NCBI RefSeq assembly: GCF_007859205.1
Contig: NZ_VOHP01000006.1
Span: 1 to 64,000, forward strand
DNA from: Streptococcus sp. sy004
GTDB lineage: Bacteria > Bacillota > Bacilli > Lactobacillales > Streptococcaceae
DNA length: 64,000 nucleotides
Direction of reading: 5' to 3'
In this document: positions 55,324-64,000 of the stretch, piece by piece
Numbering within the stretch: the stretch's first letter is position 1
Layout: each line of letters opens with the position of its first letter
Position numbers and translations under genes: made by a program
Notes under the pieces: model-generated
What the model was told of the DNA's origin: nothing
Databases searched by the model: none
The model's input: only the letters and a program-made list of their open reading frames with translations

Positions 55324-56199
55324 ATGACAGTAGCCCAATTACAACCGAAAATTTACGCAGACTTTGTTAAGATTTTACAGACAGAGCGTTTGAGTCATGC
55401 TTATCTTTTTGATGGGGGATTTGCCAGTTGGGAAATAGCTTTGTTTATCACGCAAAGTCAATTTTGCTCTGAATTGGTAGAAAACTTGCCCTGTGGAACG
55501 TGTCGTTCTTGTCGCTTGATTACAAGGTTGGAATTTTCTGATTTACATGTGATTGAGCCAATCGGACAGGTGATTAAAACAGAAACCATCAGAGAGGCGT
55601 TGCGTGATTTTTCTCGTTCAGGTTTTGAGGGAGATAAGCAGGTTTTTATTATTCGACAGGCAGAAAAAATGCACCCCAATGCAGCCAATAGCTTGTTGAA
55701 GATTATGGAAGAACCAAAGACTAATGTTTTGATTTTTCTTTTAACAGACGATGCTAATCTGATTCTACCAACTATCAAAAGTCGTTGTCAGCAGGTGTTT
55801 TTCCCTAAAAATGAAAGCTATCTCAGGGATTTCTTTGCTAGATCAGGGCTATTACCGAATCAAGCGAAGATTCTAGCACAATTGGCTAAGGATCAAGAAG
55901 AGGCTGAAACTCTGGTAAAAAGTCAGAAAGTCTTGCAGCAACTACAGCACCTAGAACGTTTTTTAACCGTTTTATTTAATGATTCCAAGTCTTCTTTTTT
56001 AGAAGTTGCACGTCTAGTAACGCTGTTTAAGGAAAAAAGTGAACAAGAGCTTGTTTTTAAGTTGTTGAGTTTCTTGTTGGCAGAACAGTTGCCCAAACAG
56101 ATGGCTTTTGCTTATTTAGAGCGACTTTATTTGGCTCAGAAAATGTGGAAAAGTCATGTTAGTTTTCAAAATGTTTTGGAATATATGGTGATAAGTTGA
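55324..56199 (+). CDS. holB: DNA polymerase III subunit delta'
   Basis: A clamp-loader subunit of 291 residues. The N-terminal AAA+-like domain lacks a usable P-loop (SHAYLFDGGFASWEIALF), as normal for delta'. The zinc module is CSELVENLPCGTCRSC and the SRC motif KSRCQQVFF, with EKMHPNAANSLLKIMEEPKTN between. It is in the clamp-loader/replication cluster with yabA. Confidence 0.95.
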   Translation: MTVAQLQPKIYADFVKILQTERLSHAYLFDGGFASWEIALFITQSQFCSELVENLPCGTCRSCRLITRLEFSDLHVIEPIGQVIKTETIREALRDFSRSGFEGDKQVFIIRQAEKMHPNAANSLLKIMEEPKTNVLIFLLTDDANLILPTIKSRCQQVFFPKNESYLRDFFARSGLLPNQAKILAQLAKDQEEAETLVKSQKVLQQLQHLERFLTVLFNDSKSSFLEVARLVTLFKEKSEQELVFKLLSFLLAEQLPKQMAFAYLERLYLAQKMWKSHVSFQNVLEYMVIS

Positions 56200-56207
56200 G
56201 GAAAATA

Positions 56208-56525
56208 ATGGTAAAAAAAGATCTATTTGATGCCTTTGATGGCTTTTCACAAAATTTAATGTTGACCTTGGCTGATGTGGAAGCCATGAAAAAACAAGTG
56301 CAAGCCTTGGTCGAGGAGAATGCTCGCTTGCGTTTAGAGAATACCAAGCTGCGTCAATATTTTGAAGAAGTTGAAAAAGGTAAAACGAGAACCAGTAAGG
56401 AAACTCGTGATACCTTATTGGGCATCTATCAAGATGGCTTTCATGTGTGTAAAGATTTTTATGGTCAACGACGAGATAATGACGGTGACTGCCTTTGGTG
56501 TGATGAGCAGCTAGAAAGAGCTTAA
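56208..56525 (+). CDS. yabA: Replication initiation control protein YabA
   Basis: A protein of 105 residues that binds DnaA and the DnaN clamp and limits replication initiation. An N-terminal leucine-zipper-like helix (about 15-55) is followed by a C-terminal zinc motif, HVCKDFYG-CLWC. GAGGA lies 5 bases before the ATG at 56208; a TTG start at 56196 was rejected. Confidence 0.94.
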   Translation: MVKKDLFDAFDGFSQNLMLTLADVEAMKKQVQALVEENARLRLENTKLRQYFEEVEKGKTRTSKETRDTLLGIYQDGFHVCKDFYGQRRDNDGDCLWCDEQLERA

Positions 56526-56527
56526 CG

Positions 56528-57403
56528 ATGCAAATTCAAAAAAGTTTTAAGGAAGTAAGAGTAGTCGGTAGTCTTTATCTGGTGCCAACACCTATTGGTA
56601 ACTTGCAAGATATGACCTTTCGAGCTATCGATGTCTTAAAGTCAGTTGATGTCATTTGTGCGGAAGATACAAGGACGACTGGGCAACTACTTAAGTATTT
56701 TGACATTGAAACCCCTCAAACGAGCTTTCACGAGCATAATGCTTATGAAAAAATAGGAGAGTTAATTGAATTGTTGTTGTCGGGGAAATCACTAGCTCAA
56801 GTATCTGATGCTGGCATGCCAAGTATTTCTGATCCAGGTCATGATTTGGTACAAGCAGCACTTGCTAGAGAGATTCCAGTCGTTTCTCTGCCGGGTGCCT
56901 CTGCAGGCATTACAGCCTTGATTGCGAGTGGGCTGGCTCCGCAACCGCATATTTTTTATGGTTTTTTACCACGTAAAAAAGGTCAGCAGCTCAGTTTTTT
57001 TGAAGAAAAAAAAGCCTATCCAGAAACCCAAATTTTTTATGAGTCACCTTATCGTGTGCTAGACACGTTGACGAATATGTTGGCAGTTTATGGTGATCGT
57101 CAAGTGGTTTTAGTACGTGAATTGACCAAGATTTATGAAGAATATCAACGTGCAAGTCTAAGTGAGCTGATTGAGGCGTTAGAAGAGAAAGCCATTAAGG
57201 GAGAATGTTTGCTAATCGTTTCAGGAGCAGCTCTTGAAGATAGATCGCTAGCAGACCAAGATCCAGTAGCTTTGGTCAAGGCCTTAGTTGTATCAGGTCA
57301 TAAGCCCAACCAAGCGATTAAGGCAGTTGCTAAAGAATACGGTCTAAATCGTCAGGAACTCTATCAAGCCTACCATCAACAAAAGGAGGATCACAGTGAA
57401 TAA
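56528..57403 (+). CDS. rsmI: 16S rRNA (cytidine1402-2'-O)-methyltransferase
   Basis: A tetrapyrrole-methylase-fold enzyme of 291 residues. GSLYLVPTPIGNLQDMTFRAI, CAEDTRTTGQLLKYF and VSDAGMPSISDPG are RsmI signatures. It is 2 bp after yabA. It overlaps the next gene by 8 bases. Confidence 0.95.
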   Translation: MQIQKSFKEVRVVGSLYLVPTPIGNLQDMTFRAIDVLKSVDVICAEDTRTTGQLLKYFDIETPQTSFHEHNAYEKIGELIELLLSGKSLAQVSDAGMPSISDPGHDLVQAALAREIPVVSLPGASAGITALIASGLAPQPHIFYGFLPRKKGQQLSFFEEKKAYPETQIFYESPYRVLDTLTNMLAVYGDRQVVLVRELTKIYEEYQRASLSELIEALEEKAIKGECLLIVSGAALEDRSLADQDPVALVKALVVSGHKPNQAIKAVAKEYGLNRQELYQAYHQQKEDHSE

Positions 57404-57752
57404 TCGTTTTCTTTATTATATGTTGAAACATCCCGTGATGCTCTTGGTCGATCGTGAAACTGGGGTCCAATATCTAACAACGCTTTATAACCAAATCCCC
57501 TTGATGGATCAAGATGGAAATTTTGTTATGGCAGGTCTTCCCAAACTACCCTTAGAATTGGATAAAACAAGACAAAAAGAATATGGACGTGACCTAAAGC
57601 AACGTTTTACGTTTAATGTTAAACGAGCAGGACTGTTTAGAATGGTTTATCTTATGACGGATCAGCAAACAGGGGTGGAGTATCTTTGTTCTGGGGGAAT
57701 GGTGACGCCCTTACTCACAGAAACTGGTTATCTGAAAATTAAGGAGGACTAA
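57396..57752 (+). CDS. DUF6440-like small protein
   Basis: A protein of 118 residues that resembles the DUF6440 family. It contains two TGVQYL/TGVEYL elements (about 22-28 and 92-98), each in a beta-strand pattern, and ends with GGMVTPLLTETGYLKIKED. The function is unknown. It starts with GTG within the end of rsmI, preceded by AGGAGG, and is followed 2 bp later by the arsC-like gene. Confidence 0.65.
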   Translation: MNNRFLYYMLKHPVMLLVDRETGVQYLTTLYNQIPLMDQDGNFVMAGLPKLPLELDKTRQKEYGRDLKQRFTFNVKRAGLFRMVYLMTDQQTGVEYLCSGGMVTPLLTETGYLKIKED

Positions 57753-57754
57753 AC

Positions 57755-58117
57755 ATGTTAACGTTTTATGAATACCCAAAATGTTCAACTTGTCGTCAAG
57801 CCAAAAAAGAACTCAAGGAGTTGGGAGTGGACTTTGAAGCTGTTGATATTAAGACAACACCACCTACAGTTGATGTTTTAGCTGACTGGCTAGCTCACAA
57901 TGAACTTCCCTTGAAGAAGTTATTCAATACCAGTGGCAATTCTTATCGTCAGTTAGATTTGAAAAATAGATTTGATCAATTTTCAAAAGACGAATTGTTG
58001 AGCTTGTTGTCGCAAGATGGTATGTTGATTAAGCGTCCGATTTTGCTTGATGGTAATCACATTTTACAAATTGGTTATAGAACCCCTTATGAATTATTAC
58101 CAATCAAGGAAAAGTGA
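57755..58117 (+). CDS. ArsC/Spx family protein
   Basis: A thioredoxin-fold protein of 120 residues of the ArsC/Spx/YffB family. The N-terminal motif CSTCRQAKKEL has two cysteines in a CXXC arrangement. The family includes arsenate reductases and the RNA-polymerase-binding regulator Spx; the conserved RPILLDG segment fits both. Which role applies cannot be told from sequence. AAGGAGG precedes the ATG. Confidence 0.82.
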   Translation: MLTFYEYPKCSTCRQAKKELKELGVDFEAVDIKTTPPTVDVLADWLAHNELPLKKLFNTSGNSYRQLDLKNRFDQFSKDELLSLLSQDGMLIKRPILLDGNHILQIGYRTPYELLPIKEK

Positions 58118-58141
58118 TTTTATTTTACGAATAGAGAAAAG

Positions 58142-58173
58142 AAGGCTAGTTAAATGACAGTTAGCCTTTTTTG
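58142..58173 (+). terminator. Terminator of the tmk-arsC-like cluster
   Basis: A 7-bp stem AAGGCTA/TAGCCTT (58142-58148 with 58162-58168), followed by a long T-rich stretch. Confidence 0.75.
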
Positions 58174-58216
58174 TTTTTTTATGCTAAAATAAGTCTATGT
58201 GAAAGAGGTATTGCAG

Positions 58217-58942
58217 ATGTTATCAACTAGAAAATCTGTTATGGCTATTATTTTTGGCGTCATATTTTTAGTCTTGTTGGGAGCTTGCTCTTTTGTTAAA
58301 CAGACTGAACCGTCAACAGAGCAAGAAGCTAGTTCAACGTCAAAGGTTAAGCAAGTCAACTTACCTAAGGTATCTTCATCTGATTGGGAGTTGGTTTTGG
58401 TTAATCGTCAACATCCTAAAGAAGAGTTAAATCCTGATTTGGTAGAAGTCGATGGGGTGTTTGTTGATAGGCGGATTGAAAATGATGTCAGACAGTTTTT
58501 AGCAGCAGCACAAAGCATATCGTCTAATGAACAGTTGATTTCAGCCTATCGTAGCGTTGCTTACCAGGAACAAGTCTATAATGGCTATGTGGAGAGAGAG
58601 CTACTGGGTGATCCAAGTTTAAGTCGAGATGAGGCTGAGAAAATTGTCCAAACATTTTCTCAACCACCAGGAGCTAGTGAACATCAAACTGGGCTTGCTT
58701 TTGATATGAGTACGACGCCTAACTTAGATGGTAGTGATGAAGCGATTGCCAAGCAAGTACAACAGTTGGCAGCAACGTATGGTTTTGTTTTACGATTTCC
58801 AAAAGATAAGACGATCATTACAGGCATTACTTATGAAAATTGGCATTACCGTTATGTTGGAAAAATCTCAGCAGCCTATATGGTCAAGCATAACTTGGCT
58901 TTAGAAGAATACATTGAATTATTGAAGGAGAACGGACAATGA
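58217..58942 (+). CDS. D-Ala-D-Ala carboxypeptidase lipoprotein, LdcB/VanY family
   Basis: A lipoprotein of 241 residues. The signal peptide ends in the lipobox LLGAC (Cys24). The peptidase M15B domain (about 50-240) has zinc ligands in SEHQTGLAFDM (His, Asp) and ENWHYRY (His). It should trim peptidoglycan stem peptides outside the cell. AAAGAGG precedes the ATG at 58217. It overlaps the following gene by 4 bases. Confidence 0.88.
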   Translation: MLSTRKSVMAIIFGVIFLVLLGACSFVKQTEPSTEQEASSTSKVKQVNLPKVSSSDWELVLVNRQHPKEELNPDLVEVDGVFVDRRIENDVRQFLAAAQSISSNEQLISAYRSVAYQEQVYNGYVERELLGDPSLSRDEAEKIVQTFSQPPGASEHQTGLAFDMSTTPNLDGSDEAIAKQVQQLAATYGFVLRFPKDKTIITGITYENWHYRYVGKISAAYMVKHNLALEEYIELLKENGQ

Positions 58943-59526
58943 AGCGTCGCTTATCGTTGAAGGGTATGCTTTGCCTTACCTTTTTGCTCTTGATAGGATT
59001 AGTGTCGATTTTGAGTCGGCCACAAATGATGCGAGCAGAAACGGTAGTTAGAACGTCCTATACTCAGGAACAATTTATTGAAAAAATAGCTCCGATTGCT
59101 CAAGAATTATCAGACGCCTATGGAGTGCCAGCCTCTCTTATTATTGGTCAGGCGGCTTTATCTTCTAATTATGGTACTTATGTCGTGGCAGTGAATTATC
59201 ATAATCTTATGGCTTTGCCAGCTTATGAGGGGCGTGATAGTGTTTCTTTGTCAACCACCCGTTACTTATCTAATAAATTAACGACTGTGACAGATCGTTT
59301 TGCGATTTATGACAGTTGGAAGGCGTCTCTCTATGATTATCTGGCAATTCTGAAGTCAGGAAAGGTCTGGGGCAAGGAACTTTATGAAACTCTGGTCACC
59401 TCAACAGATTATAAAATTTCGGTTAAAGCTTTAAATAAAGCGGGTTTTAGCCCTATTGCTGATTATGAAGCAAAATTGATTAAACTGATTGAAGAGAAGA
59501 ATTTAACCCGTTACGATAAAAATTAG
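58939..59526 (+). CDS. Glucosaminidase-domain cell-wall hydrolase (GH73-like)
   Basis: A secreted protein of 195 residues. The signal or anchor segment is about 7-28. The GH73-like domain has YTQEQFIEKIAPIAQELSDAYGVPASLIIGQAALSSNYGT, the ALSSN part replacing the usual ALESGWG-type motif, and YHNLMALPAYEG. The catalytic Glu expected in that motif seems to be absent (Ser), so activity is uncertain. It is coupled to the carboxypeptidase gene by a 4-base overlap. Its stop codon lies inside a CIRCE element. Confidence 0.8.
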   Translation: MKRRLSLKGMLCLTFLLLIGLVSILSRPQMMRAETVVRTSYTQEQFIEKIAPIAQELSDAYGVPASLIIGQAALSSNYGTYVVAVNYHNLMALPAYEGRDSVSLSTTRYLSNKLTTVTDRFAIYDSWKASLYDYLAILKSGKVWGKELYETLVTSTDYKISVKALNKAGFSPIADYEAKLIKLIEEKNLTRYDKN

Positions 59527-59549
59527 CACTCGATAAAAAAGAGTGCTAA
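59523..59549 (+). promoter_or_regulatory. CIRCE element 1 (HrcA operator), also terminator-like
   Basis: TTAGCACTC (59523-59531), 9 bases, GAGTGCTAA (59541-59549): a perfect CIRCE. It is followed by TTTTTTT, so in the RNA it is also a good intrinsic terminator for the upstream gene. It overlaps the stop codon at 59524-59526. It is upstream of the hrcA promoter. Confidence 0.95.
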
Positions 59550-59566
59550 TTTTTTTGTGTTTTTTC

Positions 59567-59594
59567 TTGACAAGACAATTTATTGGGGTATAAT
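59567..59594 (+). promoter_or_regulatory. hrcA operon promoter
   Basis: TTGACA (59567-59572) and TATAAT (59589-59594), 16-bp spacer. It sits between the two CIRCE elements. Confidence 0.92.
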
Positions 59595-59605
59595 AGAGTT
59601 ATAAA

Positions 59606-59632
59606 TTAGCAGTCTTCAAACAAGAGTGCTAA
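59606..59632 (+). promoter_or_regulatory. CIRCE element 2 (HrcA operator)
   Basis: TTAGCAGTC, 9 bases, GAGTGCTAA (59606-59632). One base differs from the consensus left arm. It lies just downstream of the expected transcription start, the usual HrcA site. Confidence 0.9.
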
Positions 59633-59650
59633 CGAATGGAGGTGGGTCTT

Positions 59651-60712
59651 ATGATTACTCAACGTCAGAGTGATATTCTGAATCTGATTGTTGATTTATT
59701 TGTTCAGACTCACGAACCTGTTGGTTCAAAAAGTTTGCAAGAAATGATCGAGTCAAGTTCGGCCACCATTCGTAATGATATGGCTCGCTTAGAGAAGATA
59801 GGCTTATTGGAAAAAGCCCATACTTCTAGTGGTCGAAAACCGAGTTTAGCTGGGTTTAAGTATGTGATTGAGCATTCCATGCAAGAAGGGCGGCTTGATG
59901 AAGCAGATGCTTATCAAGTCATTAAAGCTTTTGATTTTGAAGCCTTTAAGTTAGAAGATTTGCTCCAAACAGCTAGTCGGCTTTTAGCTGACATGACAGG
60001 CTATACAGCGGTGACACTTGATGTGGAAGCTAAGGAACAGACTCTAACAGGTTTTAAGATTGTCCAGCATAGTAGCCATGATGCTTTGGCGATTATGATT
60101 TTAGATGCGTCAAAGTCAGTAACGATTCAATTTGCCATTCCGAAAAACTTTTTGAGTCGAGATTTACTGGTCTTGGAAAATCTGGTTAATGAGCGTTTGC
60201 TTAATAAATCTGTCCTAGAAATTCACTATAAGCTCAGGACAGAGATTCCACAGGTTGTGCAAAAATACTTTGTGACGACCGATAATGTTCTTGACCTGTT
60301 CGAATACATTTTTTCTGAGTTATTCCGAGAAAGTGTTTTTATAGCTGGTAAGGTTAATAGTTTGAGTTATGCTAACTTAAAAACCTATCAATTTTTGGAT
60401 AATAATCAAGATGTCGCCAACTTATTAAGGGAGCAAATGCAAGAAGATGAGATGACTCATATTGACCTAGCTGATCAGCTAAAACAAGATTTGGGACAGG
60501 TCGGTGTCATCCAACAAAAATTTCTCATTCCCTATCGTGGTTTTGGGCAGTTAAGTCTAATTGGTCCGGTGGAGATGGATTATCGCCGACTGATTAGTTT
60601 AATTAAATTAGTGAGTAAGGTTTTGGCTGTTAAATTGGGTGATTACTATCGCTACCTTAACAGTAACCATTATGAAGTAGAAAAAGGAGACGATTATGTC
60701 AGAAGATATTAA
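59651..60712 (+). CDS. hrcA: Heat-inducible transcription repressor HrcA
   Basis: A repressor of 353 residues that binds CIRCE and is helped by GroEL. The winged-helix domain (1-80) has [25 protein letters not shown] and [30 protein letters not shown]. The GAF-like domain follows. The ATG at 59651 is preceded by GGAGGTGG; an ATG at 59636 was rejected. It overlaps grpE by 17 bases. Confidence 0.96.
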   Translation: MITQRQSDILNLIVDLFVQTHEPVGSKSLQEMIESSSATIRNDMARLEKIGLLEKAHTSSGRKPSLAGFKYVIEHSMQEGRLDEADAYQVIKAFDFEAFKLEDLLQTASRLLADMTGYTAVTLDVEAKEQTLTGFKIVQHSSHDALAIMILDASKSVTIQFAIPKNFLSRDLLVLENLVNERLLNKSVLEIHYKLRTEIPQVVQKYFVTTDNVLDLFEYIFSELFRESVFIAGKVNSLSYANLKTYQFLDNNQDVANLLREQMQEDEMTHIDLADQLKQDLGQVGVIQQKFLIPYRGFGQLSLIGPVEMDYRRLISLIKLVSKVLAVKLGDYYRYLNSNHYEVEKGDDYVRRY

Positions 60713-61229
60713 AAATGAAGCATTAGAAGAGGAAACAAATCCTATTGAAGAAGAAACGACAGAGACAGTCGCTGAAGAAACAGAGGACTTATCTTCTGAG
60801 GTAGCAACGCTTCAAGCAAAGGTTGATGAATTTGAAAACGAATACTTACGAGCTCATGCTGAAATGCAAAATATTCAACGTCGTGCTAGTGAAGAGCGTC
60901 AGCAATTGCAAAAATACCGTTCACAAGATTTGGCAAAGAAAGTCTTGCCAGCCTTGGATAATCTTGAGCGTGCTTTGGCAGTTGACGGATTGACAGAAGA
61001 CGTTAAAAAAGGTCTGGAAATGACACGTGATAGTTTGGTTCAAGCCCTTAAAGAAGAAGGTGTTGAAGAAGTGGCGACAGAGCAGTTTGATGCTAATTTC
61101 CACATGGCTGTTCAAACCTTGGCTGCTGATGAAGACCATCCTGCAGATACGATTGCAGAAGTTTTCCAAAAAGGTTATCAACTCCATGATCGCTTATTGC
61201 GTCCAGCTATGGTGGTGGTGTATAATTAA
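60696..61229 (+). CDS. grpE: Nucleotide exchange factor GrpE
   Basis: A protein of 177 residues that releases ADP from DnaK. An acidic N-terminal region (1-32) leads into a long coiled coil (about 33-90) and the compact C-terminal beta domain with [12 protein letters not shown] and [30 protein letters not shown] precedes the ATG. Confidence 0.96.
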   Translation: MSEDIKNEALEEETNPIEEETTETVAEETEDLSSEVATLQAKVDEFENEYLRAHAEMQNIQRRASEERQQLQKYRSQDLAKKVLPALDNLERALAVDGLTEDVKKGLEMTRDSLVQALKEEGVEEVATEQFDANFHMAVQTLAADEDHPADTIAEVFQKGYQLHDRLLRPAMVVVYN

Positions 61230-61247
61230 GAAAGTGAGAAAATGCGT

Positions 61248-61475
61248 ATGCTAGATATTTTTGAACAAAATAGAAAACAAAACGAAGAATATCGTAAGTT
61301 TGCTCAGCGTTATTATGAAGGTGAAAATACCTGTGAAAGCTGCCGAGGAAAAGTAAAAGTTTTGGTTTCCATGGCTGACTTTCCTAACAGCGATGATGAG
61401 TGGTTAGGTTGTCCACATTGTGGGCACCATGCGTATATTAGGACTAGAGGTATTGCTAAAGCTGAAAAAGCTTAG
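61248..61475 (+). CDS. Small zinc-ribbon protein in the hrcA operon
   Basis: A protein of 75 residues that I do not recognise. The N-terminal part (LDIFEQNRKQNEEYRKFAQRYYEG) is a charged helix. Two CXXC knuckles follow, CESC and CPHCGHH, about 30 residues apart, suggesting one zinc ribbon. It lies 18 bp after grpE and 126 bp before dnaK. GTGAG is 9 bases before the ATG at 61248; an ATG at 61242 is also possible. Heat-shock co-regulation is inferred from position. Confidence 0.72.
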   Translation: MLDIFEQNRKQNEEYRKFAQRYYEGENTCESCRGKVKVLVSMADFPNSDDEWLGCPHCGHHAYIRTRGIAKAEKA

Positions 61476-61574
61476 ACTTTCAATCAATGGTCTGTGATGA
61501 TAAACAAGGCAATATTAAAATGAACAGCAAGTTAATAAAATGCTATTGTCCCAACCGTTCAAAGAGAGCGTTAA

Positions 61575-63416
<1,842 letters not shown>

Positions 63417-63433
63417 AGCTAGACTAAAAAAAT

Positions 63434-63463
63434 ACAGAGGTTGCAGCCCAGCCTCTGTTTTTG
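63434..63463 (+). terminator. Terminator-like hairpin after dnaK
   Basis: ACAGAGG (63434-63440) pairs with CCTCTGT (63452-63458), then TTTTGGG. The short T run suggests partial read-through into dnaJ. Confidence 0.7.
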
Positions 63464-63485
63464 GGTAAGAAGAGAGAAAGGAAGA

Positions 63486-63588
63486 GTGTTCGCAATCGAA
63501 CACGGGCTAAGAACTGAGCCAAAAAGATAATTTTCTAGGTTATAACATGCCTATCGTTAAAATATCTGTTTTTGGCTTCCTTTTAACG
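63486..63588 (+). promoter_or_regulatory. Structured leader between dnaK and dnaJ
   Basis: A hairpin GTGTTCG/CGAACAC (63486-63492, 63497-63503) and GGCT/AGCC (63505-63508, 63517-63520). Helix A pairs 63517-63529 with 63563-63577 (13 bp, two-base bulge). Helix B pairs CGTTAAAA (63555-63562) with TTTTAACG (63581-63588). A and B cross each other, so they look mutually exclusive. Confidence 0.45.
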
Positions 63589-63604
63589 CCCTTTGTATCT
63601 TATT

Positions 63605-64000
63605 ATGAACAATACAGAATTTTATGAACGTTTAGGTGTGTCAAAGGATGCGTCGCAAGACGAAATCAAAAAAGCCTATCGCAAAATGTCGAAAAAATAC
63701 CATCCTGACTTGAATAAGGAAGCAGGAGCTGAACAAAAATACAAGGACATTCAAGAAGCCTATGAAACCTTGAGTGATAGCCAAAAGCGTGCCAGCTATG
63801 ACCAGTTTGGTGCTGCAGGAGCAGGTGGTGGTTTCGGTAGCGGAGCAGGTGGCTTTGGTGGTTTTGACGGCTCTGGTTTCGGTGGCTTTGAGGATATTTT
63901 CTCGAGTTTCTTTGGTGGTGGAGCAAGTCGCAATCCTAATGCCCCACGTCAGGGGGATGATTTACAATATCGTGTCGATTTGAGTTTTGAAGAAGCGATT
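63605..64000 (+). CDS. dnaJ: Chaperone DnaJ, N-terminal part (runs off the window)
   Basis: The first 132 residues of the Hsp40 partner of DnaK. The J domain (about 4-68) has [33 protein letters not shown] with the HPD motif that stimulates DnaK ATPase. The Gly/Phe-rich region follows (about 72-110), and the client-binding part begins [16 protein letters not shown]. The zinc fingers lie outside the window. No Shine-Dalgarno-like sequence is seen before the ATG. Confidence 0.96.
   Translation, partial: MNNTEFYERLGVSKDASQDEIKKAYRKMSKKYHPDLNKEAGAEQKYKDIQEAYETLSDSQKRASYDQFGAAGAGGGFGSGAGGFGGFDGSGFGGFEDIFSSFFGGGASRNPNAPRQGDDLQYRVDLSFEEAI

Overview
The window is a contiguous stretch of a low-GC Firmicute chromosome, almost certainly a Streptococcus. 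Supporting signs are a streptococcal-type 5S rRNA 3' end followed by tRNA-Asn, the gene orders scrR-scrB / scrA-scrK, manLMN-manO-serS, tsaE-GNAT-brpA, ecsAB-ccrZ-trmB, rimP-nusA-ylxR-ylxQ-infB-rbfA, upp-clpP-ylbG-livJHMGF and hrcA-grpE-dnaK-dnaJ, and regulatory sites of the CcpA, CtsR, CodY and HrcA types. I cannot fix the species. Most of the window is conserved core genome; no prophage, insertion sequence or CRISPR array was seen.

Layout. 1-150: tail of an rRNA operon. 197-5675: sucrose regulon with divergent scrBR and scrAK and operator-like sites between them. 5834-7234: Sip-like LysM surface protein. 7324-12121: serS with a T-box leader, then the mannose PTS operon. 12232-17770: HAD phosphatase, DUF1361 membrane protein, purine permease, tsaE-GNAT-brpA. 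17777-21971: HIT protein, EcsAB, CcrZ, TrmB. 22004-22697: tRNA-Ser and a compact unassigned structured RNA with its own promoter and terminator. 23002-28408: nusA-infB operon. 28457-29825: a very AT-rich nuclease-like gene bounded by copies of the 5' end of the next gene. 29812-35890: HAD phosphatase, DegV, two membrane-anchored helical-repeat proteins, and a TrkAH potassium system. 36031-38747: leader RNA-trmL, FMN riboswitch-ribU-PAP2, methyltransferase. 38827-43462: CNNM protein, MFS transporter, pflA, ppaC. 43501-47233: iron-siderophore type ABC importer. 47432-53817: upp, clpP, ylbG and the branched-chain amino acid importer. 53917-59526: CBS-ACT protein, tmk-holB-yabA-rsmI cluster, arsC-like protein, two cell-wall enzymes. 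59523-64000: CIRCE-controlled heat-shock operon, cut off inside dnaJ.

How parts work together. Sugar uptake (ScrA, ManLMN) and pyruvate metabolism (PflA) carry cre-like sites. Stress control is layered: a CtsR-type repeat covers the clpP -35 box and two CIRCE elements flank the hrcA promoter. The serS T-box has the acceptor-pairing sequence UGGA, which would pair with a tRNA discriminator U, and the tRNA-Ser(GGA) gene in this window ends with U at that position. The ribU leader appears to place an intrinsic terminator, the Shine-Dalgarno sequence and the start codon in one hairpin.

The best candidates for something not previously described are the structured RNA at 22581-22697 (closing helix, three hairpins, possible loop-loop pairing, terminator), the nuclease-like insertion at 28457-29825, the leader RNA before trmL, and two genes (HAD at 13047 and tsaE at 15419) whose extended -10 promoters sit exactly where a leaderless mRNA would be made.
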